From positions 59,140 to 87,787 of the forward strand of contig DBTN01000017.1 in the NCBI GenBank assembly GCA_002307065.1: a stretch of DNA of 28,648 nt, given 5' to 3'. The notes below the pieces were generated by a model. It was given only the letters and a program-made list of their open reading frames with translations, was not told the origin of the DNA and searched no databases. Within the stretch, counting starts at the first letter, position 1. Each line of letters starts with the position of its first letter. Origin of the DNA: Akkermansiaceae bacterium UBA1315 (GTDB taxonomy: Bacteria > Verrucomicrobiota > Verrucomicrobiia > Verrucomicrobiales > Akkermansiaceae). Of the stretch, positions 7,675 through 14,523 are shown one piece after another. The position numbers and the translations under genes are program-made.

Positions 7675-8124
7675 TCAGACTGGCACGGACATGTCCTCGG
7701 CTTCCGCGAGCTTTTTCTGATTTTCGTCAAATGTGAGGAAAACCGGTGACGCAAGATGAAGCGCGGTCGCGACGTGGTGGATGTCCGCCAACCGGTGACC
7801 GCCGGACAGGGTGTGCTTTGTGCTGAGTTCCTCGGCGATTCGGTGGACATCTGTCCAATCGACCGAGACGATTTCGAGGACCTCCGTGGTTAGATCGGTT
7901 TGGAGGTTTCGAAGCATGGTTGCTCCTTCCGAGGGTGAGAATCCTTTTTTGCGGTCAAGAGAGAACAACCGGTTTTGATAACGAACCGATTGGCGAAACT
8001 CCAGCAGTAGGAATGTAGAAACCGGTAGGGAATGATGTTGCTTCATCCATTCGACCACTACCGGAGAATGAATTTGGAGACGATACAACGAGCAGAGAAA
8101 AGAGATGTCAGGGAATGCTTTCAT
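7675..8124 (-). CDS. PIN-domain ribonuclease toxin (VapC-like)
   Basis: A 149-residue PIN-domain protein. The acidic residues expected to bind metal are visible: Asp6 (FPDISFL), Glu42 (LLEFRQS), Asp114 (RLADIHHVATA) and Asp133 (LTFDENQKKLA). PIN toxins of VapBC modules cleave RNA, often tRNA, when the antitoxin is lost. Its ATG overlaps the stop of the upstream antitoxin gene in the arrangement ATGA (8121-8124), the usual translational coupling of VapBC. The last residues run past the usual PIN core by about 10 residues. The RNA target cannot be inferred. Confidence 0.88.
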   Translation of the reverse strand: MKAFPDISFLCSLYRLQIHSPVVVEWMKQHHSLPVSTFLLLEFRQSVRYQNRLFSLDRKKGFSPSEGATMLRNLQTDLTTEVLEIVSVDWTDVHRIAEELSTKHTLSGGHRLADIHHVATALHLASPVFLTFDENQKKLAEAEDMSVPV

Positions 8125-8348
8125 GCTCGATCGCCGAGTTCCGCTTCACGCATTTCCCGAACTTCCTCTTCGGCGAAAACTCGGTCGCCCCAATTTTCGC
8201 GAAGGCGTGCCATGAAATCGGGCCGTGGGATCGTGTCTTCCCCGTTCCTGCTCGGCTTTAAAATAGCGATCGTTTTTCCCCTTTTTTCGATGCGAATCTC
8301 CTGACCTTCTCCAAGCCATGTTTCCAATTTAGAGAATTCATTTCGCAA
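8121..8348 (-). CDS. VapB/Phd-like antitoxin with unusual start
   Basis: The protein (75 residues from the TTG at 8346-8348) has the layout of short Phd/VapB antitoxins: RNEFSKLETWLGEGQEIRI, then EKRGKTIAILKP, then a charged C-terminus that would wrap the PIN toxin. Translating upstream in the same frame gives TKTATVRELRNEF, which matches the conserved antitoxin N-terminus (M)KTATVREL. That implies the ancestral start at 8370-8372 is now ACG rather than ATG. The real start is therefore either ACG or a downstream TTG that loses part of the DNA-binding strand. It overlaps vapC by 4 bases and is preceded directly by a palindrome. Confidence 0.75.
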   Translation of the reverse strand: MRNEFSKLETWLGEGQEIRIEKRGKTIAILKPSRNGEDTIPRPDFMARLRENWGDRVFAEEEVREMREAELGDRA

Positions 8349-8372
8349 CTCACGGACCGTGGCTGTTTTCGT

Positions 8373-8391
8373 GGGGACAGAATATGTCCCC
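8373..8391. promoter_or_regulatory. Palindrome upstream of the VapBC-like pair
   Basis: GGGGACA (8373-8379) and TGTCCCC (8385-8391) form a perfect 7-bp inverted repeat with a 5-base spacer, touching the inferred ACG codon of the antitoxin. It could be the antitoxin operator. It also resembles small REP-like hairpins that are mobile in many genomes. A second small palindrome, CACGGACCGTG, lies at 8351-8361. Confidence 0.5.
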
Positions 8392-8415
8392 GATGTAAAA
8401 AGGCAATTTCACAAA

Positions 8416-8447
8416 AAAAGCGGAACCCCGGGAGGAGTTCCGCTTTT
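8416..8447 (-). terminator. Rho-independent terminator of fbaA
   Basis: An 11-bp perfect stem (AAAAGCGGAAC at 8416-8426 with GTTCCGCTTTT at 8437-8447) with a 10-base loop is followed on the minus strand by a T run. It starts 17 bases after the fbaA stop codon. Confidence 0.9.
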
Positions 8448-8464
8448 CGGAAAAATCAGGAATC

Positions 8465-9496
8465 TCAGGCTTTGCCGAAGATCGTCTGGCCGGTCGAGCG
8501 AAGCTCGTCACAAGCTTGTTTCATCCGGTCGCAAAGGCCTTGCTCACCTTTTTTCAGGTAAGAGCGTGGATCGTAATGCTTCTTGTTGCCGACTTCGCCG
8601 TCGATTTTGAGCACGCCTTCGATGTTTGAGCAGATGTGAGTGACGATCGGGCGGGTGAACGCGTATTGCGTGTCCGTGTCGATGTTCATTTTCACCACGC
8701 CGTAATCGAGGGTTTCGCGGAGTTCTTCGATGGTGGAACCGGAGCCGCCGTGGAAAACGAGGTCCATTTCGGCTTCTGCGCCGTGTTTGTCCGTCACGGC
8801 TTTTTGGCCATCGCGGAGAATCGTTGGTTTCAATTTCACCGCGCCCGGTTTGTAGGCGCCGTGGACGTTGCCGAAGGTCGCTGCGAAAAGGAAACGGCCG
8901 ATCGGTTGCAGGGCTTCGTAAACTTCCACCATGTCTTCAGGAGTGGTGTAAAGTTTTTCGATCGGAAGGCCGGACGTGTCGTGGCCGTCTTCTTCACCGC
9001 CCACGCAGCCTGCTTCGACTTCGAGGATGATTCCGAGTTCGGCGCACTCTTTGAGGAGCGCTTTGGAAATTTCGAGGTTTTCCTTCAGATCAACGACCGA
9101 GCCGTCGAACATGTGGGACTGGAAAAGCGGGCCTTTGCCAGCGGCGATGCGCTTGCGGGAGGCTTCCAGAAGCGGTTTGAGGAAACCTTCCACCTTGTTC
9201 GGGTGGCAATGGTCGGTGTGGAGGGCGATGAGAACATCGTGTTTTTCCGCAAGCAAATGGCAGGCTTCCGCGAGGACGATGGCACCGAATGCCGCGTCCT
9301 TGACCGATGTGCCGGAAGCGAATTCGCCACCGCCGGTGGAAATTTGGATGATTCCGTCGGATTTCGCTTCGGAAAAGGCACGAAGCGCGCCGTTGATCGT
9401 CGGGAGAGAAGTGACGTTGATCGCAGGATAGGCGTAGCCCCCTTTTTGGGCGGCGTCCAGCATGGCGCAATATTGTTCAGGAGTGGCGATAGGCAT
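8465..9496 (-). CDS. fbaA: Fructose-bisphosphate aldolase, class II
   Basis: A 343-residue zinc-dependent aldolase of glycolysis and gluconeogenesis, cleaving fructose 1,6-bisphosphate to glyceraldehyde 3-phosphate and dihydroxyacetone phosphate. Visible signatures are ALHTDHCHPNK with catalytic Asp95 and zinc ligand His96, the EAGCVGGEEDG loop (161-171), zinc ligands His212 (FGNVHG) and His249 (VFHGGSGST), and the phosphate-binding GVVKMNIDTDTQ (266-277). Length matches the class IIA subgroup. The ATG at 9494-9496 is the only sensible start; no Shine-Dalgarno. A strong terminator follows, so the gene is probably monocistronic. Confidence 0.96.
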   Translation of the reverse strand: MPIATPEQYCAMLDAAQKGGYAYPAINVTSLPTINGALRAFSEAKSDGIIQISTGGGEFASGTSVKDAAFGAIVLAEACHLLAEKHDVLIALHTDHCHPNKVEGFLKPLLEASRKRIAAGKGPLFQSHMFDGSVVDLKENLEISKALLKECAELGIILEVEAGCVGGEEDGHDTSGLPIEKLYTTPEDMVEVYEALQPIGRFLFAATFGNVHGAYKPGAVKLKPTILRDGQKAVTDKHGAEAEMDLVFHGGSGSTIEELRETLDYGVVKMNIDTDTQYAFTRPIVTHICSNIEGVLKIDGEVGNKKHYDPRSYLKKGEQGLCDRMKQACDELRSTGQTIFGKA

Positions 9497-9622
9497 GACA
9501 TCCGTGGAGTAAACAACCTGCGGCCTTCCGACAAGCGGGAATCCTAATCGATCGCGGAAACTGCCGGCCGCTTGCGGCTTGCCAAGAGCTTGAAAGACCG
9601 CTTGGCTGGCGGCCCAAAGCCG

Positions 9623-10444
9623 ATGAATTCTCCCCAGACGATTGTTTGCAAACCGACTCCATGGTTCCTACTCAGGGCTTTGGCGATGCTCTTGATGTTC
9701 AGCGTTTTCGCGGTGATGTTCTATATCGACGGTTCGAGCGGGTATCGGAAAAAAAATCTCACGTTTTACCTCCACAAGTCCTTTCAAACGGCAAACGCCC
9801 AGTTTTCCGAAATGAACCAGGACGGAACGCTGACCGCGGCAAAATGGAAAGAGCATGCGGAACAGCAATCCGTCGAGTTTCCGGAGGATCGGTCGGTCTT
9901 GCCCGCCGATCTTGAGATTCCAGAACCTTGGCCGGCGATTCTTCATGATTTCGACCGGATGAAGCCGCTGCAATGGAATCTTCTCTGGACGGAATATTCC
10001 GGTGAAGAAGGATTGGCGAAAACCCCACCAGAAGAAGCCTACACCGCTCAGAAAATCCGCGAACAGTGGATCGTTTTTTACATCTGCGTCGGACTTTCCG
10101 TTGTCGCCGCATTCATTTTGATTCGCACGCTTCGCCGATCGATCTCCGCCGATGACCAAGGAATCGTGACTCAGGAAGGAAAACGCGTTGCTTACTCCGA
10201 TCTGAAAGTCCTCGACCTCCGGAAATGGGACACCAAGGGTCTCGCTTTCGCCGATTACGAAGGCGCTTCTGGAAAAGGCCGGATCCGGATTGACGGATTG
10301 ACTTACGGCGGTTTCAAAAAAGAGCAGGATCAGCCGGCGGAGCAGCTCATGCAGAAAATTCGCGCGAATTTCTCCGGAGAGCTGATTGAATATACCGCCG
10401 TGGCTGATACGGAGCCCGCAAATCTGGACGCAAAGACCGATTGA
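9623..10444 (+). CDS. Membrane protein of unknown function with two transmembrane helices
   Basis: A 273-residue protein with one helix near the N-terminus (about residues 12-34, FLLRALAMLLMFSVFAVMFY) and another around 150-170 (IVFYICVGLSVVAAFILI). Between them lies a polar domain of roughly 110 residues. After the second helix comes a 100-residue domain (SADDQGIVTQEGKRVAYSDL...) whose beta-strand pattern could be PH-like, a guess only. The ATG at 9623 is chosen over an upstream TTG at 9572. I do not recognise the family. It is divergent from fbaA and lies upstream of acpP on the same strand with about 110 bases between. Confidence 0.7.
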   Translation: MNSPQTIVCKPTPWFLLRALAMLLMFSVFAVMFYIDGSSGYRKKNLTFYLHKSFQTANAQFSEMNQDGTLTAAKWKEHAEQQSVEFPEDRSVLPADLEIPEPWPAILHDFDRMKPLQWNLLWTEYSGEEGLAKTPPEEAYTAQKIREQWIVFYICVGLSVVAAFILIRTLRRSISADDQGIVTQEGKRVAYSDLKVLDLRKWDTKGLAFADYEGASGKGRIRIDGLTYGGFKKEQDQPAEQLMQKIRANFSGELIEYTAVADTEPANLDAKTD

Positions 10445-10553
10445 TTTTCCCTGCATTCATGCTTTTCCTGCCTTCAATCGTTTTCGAGGTTGCCAAGTCC
10501 GCCAACGACGCGATAACCAAGCCCAACGCCTAACCATTCAAACCATAGAGCAC

Positions 10554-10796
10554 ATGTCTGACAAAAGCATCGAAGACCGCGTAAAAGATATCATCGTCGA
10601 CCAACTCGGCGTCAACGCCGACCAAGTGACGACCGAAGCCAAGTTTGTCGAAGACCTCGGCGCCGATTCCCTCGACACCGTCGAGCTCGTCATGGCGTTT
10701 GAAGAAGAATTCGACATCGAAGTACCAGACGAAGAAGCCGAAAAGCTTCAAGCCGTCGGTGACGTCATCAACTACATCAACAGCCAGCAGGCCTGA
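10554..10796 (+). CDS. acpP: Acyl carrier protein
   Basis: An 80-residue ACP, the carrier on which fatty acids are built. The phosphopantetheine attachment site GADSLDTVEL is present with Ser39, and the protein has the usual acidic four-helix composition (VMAFEEEFDIEVPDEEAEKL). The ATG at 10554 gives a standard MSDKSIEDRVKDII N-terminus; AGAG a few bases upstream is at most a weak Shine-Dalgarno. A strong terminator follows immediately. accA lies 1.6 kb downstream on the same strand, so fatty-acid synthesis functions are near each other, but the terminator argues against a single transcript. Confidence 0.97.
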   Translation: MSDKSIEDRVKDIIVDQLGVNADQVTTEAKFVEDLGADSLDTVELVMAFEEEFDIEVPDEEAEKLQAVGDVINYINSQQA

Positions 10797-10817
10797 TCCG
10801 GTAGGCGTACGCTTTGT

Positions 10818-10851
10818 AAAAGGGCGGACTCCACCTGGTGTCCGCCCTTTT
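10818..10851 (+). terminator. Rho-independent terminator of acpP
   Basis: A 12-bp perfect stem (AAAAGGGCGGAC at 10818-10829 with GTCCGCCCTTTT at 10840-10851) with a 10-base loop and a T-rich tail lies 21 bases after the acpP stop. Confidence 0.92.
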
Positions 10852-10890
10852 CTTTGCAATCCAGCCGATCGCACGGACATTGGATCGCTC

Positions 10891-11439
10891 ATGCATTCGC
10901 CAGACGATATCCAATACGCCCTCGAAACGACCCAAGTGCTCCGGGAACCGGATCGCTTGATCGATACGTTTGGCGAAACCCGTTTTGAATTTCAGCTCAT
11001 CAGCGAGCTGATGGACCGCGCCGGTGAGGTTCGTATCCGGACCGGTGAAGTGGAAGCGATGCGCCCGCGCATTCTCCGTCCCGAAAGCTACCGCGAAGTG
11101 GAATTGGAAGGATTTGATCCCTCCGCCCGTGCTCGGTTTGACAAACTGGTCGAAAAACTTCGCGCCGAGGGCAAAGACCTCGCCTTCCTCCAATACGGCT
11201 TTCAATTTCGCCGAGGCCAAGTTCACGAAGAAATCGTCCACGACTCGATCGATGCCGTTCGCGAACGGGTGCTCGACGACGTGAAACGGACCGGCAATCC
11301 CATCCTCGCCGTCATCGAAGGTGTCGACGATACCTGGGAAATCTCGCTTTTTAAATTCGCTTTTGAAATGATCCTCCGCTCCCACGAGGTCAACGTTTTT
11401 GACATCAAGAGAGATTTCAAACGTCGCGGACTTCCGTAA
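10891..11439 (+). CDS. Conserved-looking soluble protein of unknown function
   Basis: A 182-residue protein without signal peptide or membrane helix. It is rich in charged residues and probably alpha/beta. Notable segments are GETRFEFQLISELMDRAGEVRIRTGEVEA near the N-terminus, LAFLQYGFQFRRGQVHEEIVHD in the middle and a basic C-terminus (FDIKRDFKRRGLP). I do not recognise the family and no catalytic motif stands out. The ATG at 10891 follows the acpP terminator by 40 bases; no Shine-Dalgarno. The LysM-domain gene starts 16 bases after its stop, so the two are probably co-transcribed. Confidence 0.75.
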   Translation: MHSPDDIQYALETTQVLREPDRLIDTFGETRFEFQLISELMDRAGEVRIRTGEVEAMRPRILRPESYREVELEGFDPSARARFDKLVEKLRAEGKDLAFLQYGFQFRRGQVHEEIVHDSIDAVRERVLDDVKRTGNPILAVIEGVDDTWEISLFKFAFEMILRSHEVNVFDIKRDFKRRGLP

Positions 11440-11455
11440 CCGGTTTTCCCCAATC

Positions 11456-12355
11456 ATGAGGATCTGGACTCTCGTTAAATTCATCGCCGCGTTGGCCGTT
11501 CTGGGAGTGATGGGTTTCACCGCGCTTCTGACCTACCACGTGGTCGTCGCGCCGTTGGGCGGAGTTTTCGAAAAAATCATCCCCAATCCGGGCGAAATCA
11601 TCCGTGCGCAACCGGATGCGGATTTTGCAAAAATGCTCGATGCTGCCGAGCTGCCCGACATCGATCCCGGGGAAAAAGCCTTTCAGAGTGCCCATGAGCT
11701 CATTGCTCTCGGAAAACTTCCCGAGGCCCGAGAAAAACTAACGGCGATCGTTAACGTTTTCCCGACCTCTCCCTCTGCACCCGTCGCCCGCCGCATCGTC
11801 GGTGAAATGAATCTCGATGAAGTTCTTTCCTCCGCCTATCTGGAAGGAAAGCACACCCACGTCGTCAAACGTGGCGATTCTTATTTTGCGATCGCGGCGA
11901 AATACCAGACGTCACTCGATATGATGATGCATCTCAATGGGATGATGGAGCTCGGAAATCTCCAACCGGGTGACGAATTGCTCGTGATGCCGCTCAATTT
12001 CCGATTGCTCCTCGAACCGAAGCGCAATTCCTTGTCATTGTGGGAGGGCGGCAAGTTCCTTCGCGAGTATCCCATCCTCCATCTCGACACGACCGGTAAG
12101 ATTCCCTCGCAAAAAACCAAGATCGAATCGAAGTCCGGTTACATCGACGGACGCCGCGTCCAGCCGCAGTCGAAAGAATACCGCTCGTCGGAAAAAATCA
12201 TCCAAATCGCGAAATTTCCGCTCTCCATCCGCGCGTATGACTCCGAGGATAAAGATCGCCCGCGCGGCATTTTTATTAGTTCGGTCGATCTGGAAGAGCT
12301 CGTCCTCCTCACTCGCGTAGGAAATGAGGTGGAAATCCGCAATCCTTCCCGCTAG
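11456..12355 (+). CDS. LysM protein with a degenerate L,D-transpeptidase-like domain
   Basis: A 299-residue membrane-anchored periplasmic protein. Residues 7-27 are an uncleaved signal anchor. Residues 75-105 look like a single TPR-like helix pair (FQSAHELIALGKLPEAREKL). Residues 133-179 are a LysM peptidoglycan-binding domain (HTHVVKRGDSYFAIAAKYQ...LQPGDELLV). From 182 the sequence follows a YkuD pattern: FRLLLEPKRNSLSLWEGGKFLREYPI matches the usual opening strands. Residues 270-295 (RGIFISSVDLEELVLLTRVGNEVEI) align with the closing HGCIRLSNEDxxDLxxxVPVGTPVxI. The catalytic Cys is replaced, so cross-linking activity is unlikely. It is probably a wall-binding or scaffold protein. Confidence 0.82.
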   Translation: MRIWTLVKFIAALAVLGVMGFTALLTYHVVVAPLGGVFEKIIPNPGEIIRAQPDADFAKMLDAAELPDIDPGEKAFQSAHELIALGKLPEAREKLTAIVNVFPTSPSAPVARRIVGEMNLDEVLSSAYLEGKHTHVVKRGDSYFAIAAKYQTSLDMMMHLNGMMELGNLQPGDELLVMPLNFRLLLEPKRNSLSLWEGGKFLREYPILHLDTTGKIPSQKTKIESKSGYIDGRRVQPQSKEYRSSEKIIQIAKFPLSIRAYDSEDKDRPRGIFISSVDLEELVLLTRVGNEVEIRNPSR

Positions 12356-12409
12356 CCTTTCCCCGCACCACCCAATCTATCCTGATTCTGGATTCTTTCC
12401 TATCATCTT

Positions 12410-13363
12410 ATGCAGCTCCTGGAATTTGAAAAACCCGCCGCAGAACTCGAACGCGAATTGGAAAAGCTGCGTTCGAAATCCTCTTCCCAGAACATTGATA
12501 TGTCCTCGGAAATCGCCACGATGGAGGGCAAATTGGCGCAGACTCGGGCTGCGATTTACAAAAATCTGACCCCTTGGCAACGCGTCCAGATCGCGCGGCA
12601 TACCAGTCGGCCGTTCATGCTGGATTACGTTTCGCTCGCGTTTACCGAGTTTTGCGAGCTGCATGGAGATCGCCATATTGGTGATGATGCTTCGATGCCC
12701 GGTGGATTTGCCCGTATCGGCGGCCGGCGGGTCGTTGTCATCGGCCATCAAAAAGGCCGTGACACCAAAGAAAATCTCAAACGGAATTTCGGCAGCGCCC
12801 ATCCGGAAGGTTACCGCAAAGCTCTGCGGTTGATGAAAATCGCCGAGAAATTCGGTTTGCCGATCATCACCATGATCGACACTCCCGGAGCCTTTCCTGG
12901 AATCGGTGCGGAAGAGCGTAACATTGCCGAAGCAATCGCCTTTAACCTCCGTGAAATGATGCTGCTCAAGGTGCCGGTCATCGCCGTCGTTCTGGGTGAA
13001 GGTGGATCCGGCGGAGCTCTTGGCATCGGGATCGCAGACCGCGTGTTGATGTTGGAAAACGCTTATTATTCCGTGATCAGCCCGGAAGGATGCGCCGCGA
13101 TTTTGTGGAAACACCGCAAACACGCGCCCGAAGCGGCCGAGGCGATGAAACTGGTCGCTCCCGATTTGAACAAACTGGGTCTCATCGACGACGTGATCGC
13201 CGAGCCAACCGGTGGCGCTCATCACGATCACAAGGCGACCGCGATTTCCTTCCGGGAAACAGTGCTTCGTCACCTGGATGAGCTCGAAGCGCTCTCGACT
13301 GAAGATTTGCTCAACAAACGCTACGAAAAATTCCGCGCGTTCGGCGAGTGGCAGGGGAAGTAA
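12410..13363 (+). CDS. accA: Acetyl-CoA carboxylase carboxyltransferase subunit alpha
   Basis: A 317-residue AccA, the subunit that with AccD transfers the carboxyl group from biotin to acetyl-CoA to make malonyl-CoA. Family sequence is visible throughout: FEKPAAELERELEKLR at the start, RHTSRPFMLDY, FCELHGDRHIGDD, GHQKGRDTKENLKRNFG, the oxyanion-forming IDTPGAFPGIGAEERN, and GEGGSGGALGIG. Normal length for AccA. The ATG at 12410 gives the canonical start; upstream is pyrimidine-rich with no Shine-Dalgarno. The gene follows the LysM gene by 54 bases. accD is not in the window. Confidence 0.97.
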   Translation: MQLLEFEKPAAELERELEKLRSKSSSQNIDMSSEIATMEGKLAQTRAAIYKNLTPWQRVQIARHTSRPFMLDYVSLAFTEFCELHGDRHIGDDASMPGGFARIGGRRVVVIGHQKGRDTKENLKRNFGSAHPEGYRKALRLMKIAEKFGLPIITMIDTPGAFPGIGAEERNIAEAIAFNLREMMLLKVPVIAVVLGEGGSGGALGIGIADRVLMLENAYYSVISPEGCAAILWKHRKHAPEAAEAMKLVAPDLNKLGLIDDVIAEPTGGAHHDHKATAISFRETVLRHLDELEALSTEDLLNKRYEKFRAFGEWQGK

Positions 13364-13534
13364 GCGTCTGCCCGGTTTCGTTGATTGCGATAAAGTGAGT
13401 CTAGGAAAGCGGGCGAATGGATCACGGTCCATCCTGAGATCCTAGGTGGTACATCGGTTTTTTGAGGAGCTCGCTTAGGCAGACACCGTCTCGGGGAAAA
13501 TAGCGGAAATTGATCCTCAATGGAATCCGTTCTT

Positions 13535-13763
13535 CCGGGCCAAAGGTCCACGATTCCTTAGCCCAGCCCATCGGGCTGGGAAACTTGTCTCAAATTTCTG
13601 GCGCACCGACGGTGAGCGATACCGGTTTGAAGGCGAAGTCCGGACAAAGACGAACCTATTAATCATGCGACACCCCGTGTCGCTGCCCGTCGGGCCGCAA
13701 ATAAATCGACGCGCTCTAACCGGCCGCTGGGCTGGGCTAAGGAATCGCGAACCTTTGGCCCGG
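13535..13763. repeat. 229-bp structured element bounded by 36-bp inverted repeats
   Basis: The 514-base gap between accA and the EF-hand gene has no coding gene. Bases 13535-13570 and 13728-13763 are inverted repeats of 36 bp with two mismatches; the match continues a few bases outward. Each arm contains CTTAGCCCAGCCCA. Inside are further hairpins: CCCAGCCC/GGGCTGGG at 13562-13580, GCGACAC/GTGTCGC at 13667-13683 and GCCC/GGGC at 13685-13695. No open frame of note and no clear target-site duplication are visible. It looks like a non-autonomous mobile repeat or a structured intergenic RNA. Bases 13364-13534 and 13764-13877 show nothing recognisable. Confidence 0.75.
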
Positions 13764-13877
13764 AAAAAGGCTACGCGTCTGATGAAAATGAGCTAGTTGA
13801 CCGGGATATTCTATCGCGGTCGGTAGAAAATCGACGCTTCTTTTTACAGACAGCTTCTTAAAGTTTAGTGCGAGGAA

Positions 13878-14150
13878 TCACTGCTTTCTCTCCTTAAACC
13901 GGGCGATGATTTCTCGTTTGGAAAGCTGGCCGTCGCGATTGGTGTCGGTGGCGGCGAATGCGGCTTTTGGATCGTCCGATCGCTGGGCGATGCGGGTTTT
14001 TAAGAACTCCTGATACGAAAGCTGGTCGTTTCGATCGGTGTCCAGCTCGGCGAATTTCGCCTCCAATTGCTCCCTTTTGGTCGTGGCGCAACCCGTGTTG
14101 GTAAGGCTGACAAAAAGAGAGGAGATGCAAATCAGTTGGGAAGTGTTCAT
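13878..14150 (-). CDS. Small EF-hand lipoprotein
   Basis: A 90-residue exported lipoprotein: the signal peptide ends at Cys21 (LTNTGC). Two EF-hand calcium loops follow: residues 37-48 (D37, D39, N41, E48), a slightly irregular loop lacking the usual glycine, and residues 69-80 (D69, N71, D73, G74, E80), a canonical one. It is probably a calcium-binding periplasmic or outer-membrane protein. The ATG at 14148-14150 is preferred over one at 14168 because it starts directly at the signal peptide. The neighbour on the same strand, 75 bases upstream, is another small lipoprotein. Confidence 0.85.
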   Translation of the reverse strand: MNTSQLICISSLFVSLTNTGCATTKREQLEAKFAELDTDRNDQLSYQEFLKTRIAQRSDDPKAAFAATDTNRDGQLSKREIIARFKERKQ

Positions 14151-14224
14151 GCACTTTCCCAAATGCACGGAGTCCGAAATCGGTTACACGATTCTTTTCG
14201 GACATCCGCTTGGAAGGGAGAGCT

Positions 14225-14434
14225 TTAGAACTTCCAGCTTCCTTCTTTGGTCGGCGGGATCGGCGCGCCTTCTTTGGTTTGGCCGGTTTCGTCGAGATCT
14301 TCCATCGGCGTGGTCCGGTGATGACGTACTTTGGTTTCTTGGTCGGATGGCAATTCCGGAAGGTTGTCCGCGGCGCAGGATGCGAGAAAAACGGTCATGC
14401 CGGTGGCAAGAAGGAGGAGGGTAGTTTGATTCAT
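14225..14434 (-). CDS. Very small lipoprotein
   Basis: A 69-residue protein: residues 1-20 are a lipoprotein signal (TVFLASC, Cys20), and the rest is a short hydrophilic, disordered-looking tail (ADNLPELPSDQETKV ... APIPPTKEGSWKF). No domain is recognisable. The length and composition resemble the many small lipoproteins of unknown function in Gram-negative genomes. It lies between the EF-hand lipoprotein and ppk1 on the same strand. Confidence 0.7.
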   Translation of the reverse strand: MNQTTLLLLATGMTVFLASCAADNLPELPSDQETKVRHHRTTPMEDLDETGQTKEGAPIPPTKEGSWKF

Positions 14435-14523
14435 CGATCAGAAAGTAAATGGATCTGGAGAAACTTGCAAACCGGTTTAGCCGGGTTTGCAAGGATGGTG
14501 AAGGCTTTGAAAATCTGGCTTTT

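Noticed and set aside
7629..7850. N-terminal extension of the VC0807-like gene to 7850
   Set aside because: The extra 74 residues are polar, lack hydrophobic pattern and overlap the PIN toxin gene; ATG at 7628 gives a membrane-protein N-terminus.
8636..9547. 303-codon open frame on the plus strand opposite fbaA
   Set aside because: fbaA is unambiguous on the other strand; the antisense frame has no start context or domain.
12377..13432. 351-codon open frame on the minus strand opposite accA
   Set aside because: accA is unambiguous; the antisense product has no family resemblance.
13535..13763. Structured intergenic element considered as an rRNA/tRNA gene
   Set aside because: No tRNA cloverleaf, conserved T-loop or rRNA sequence is visible; the symmetry is that of an inverted-repeat element.
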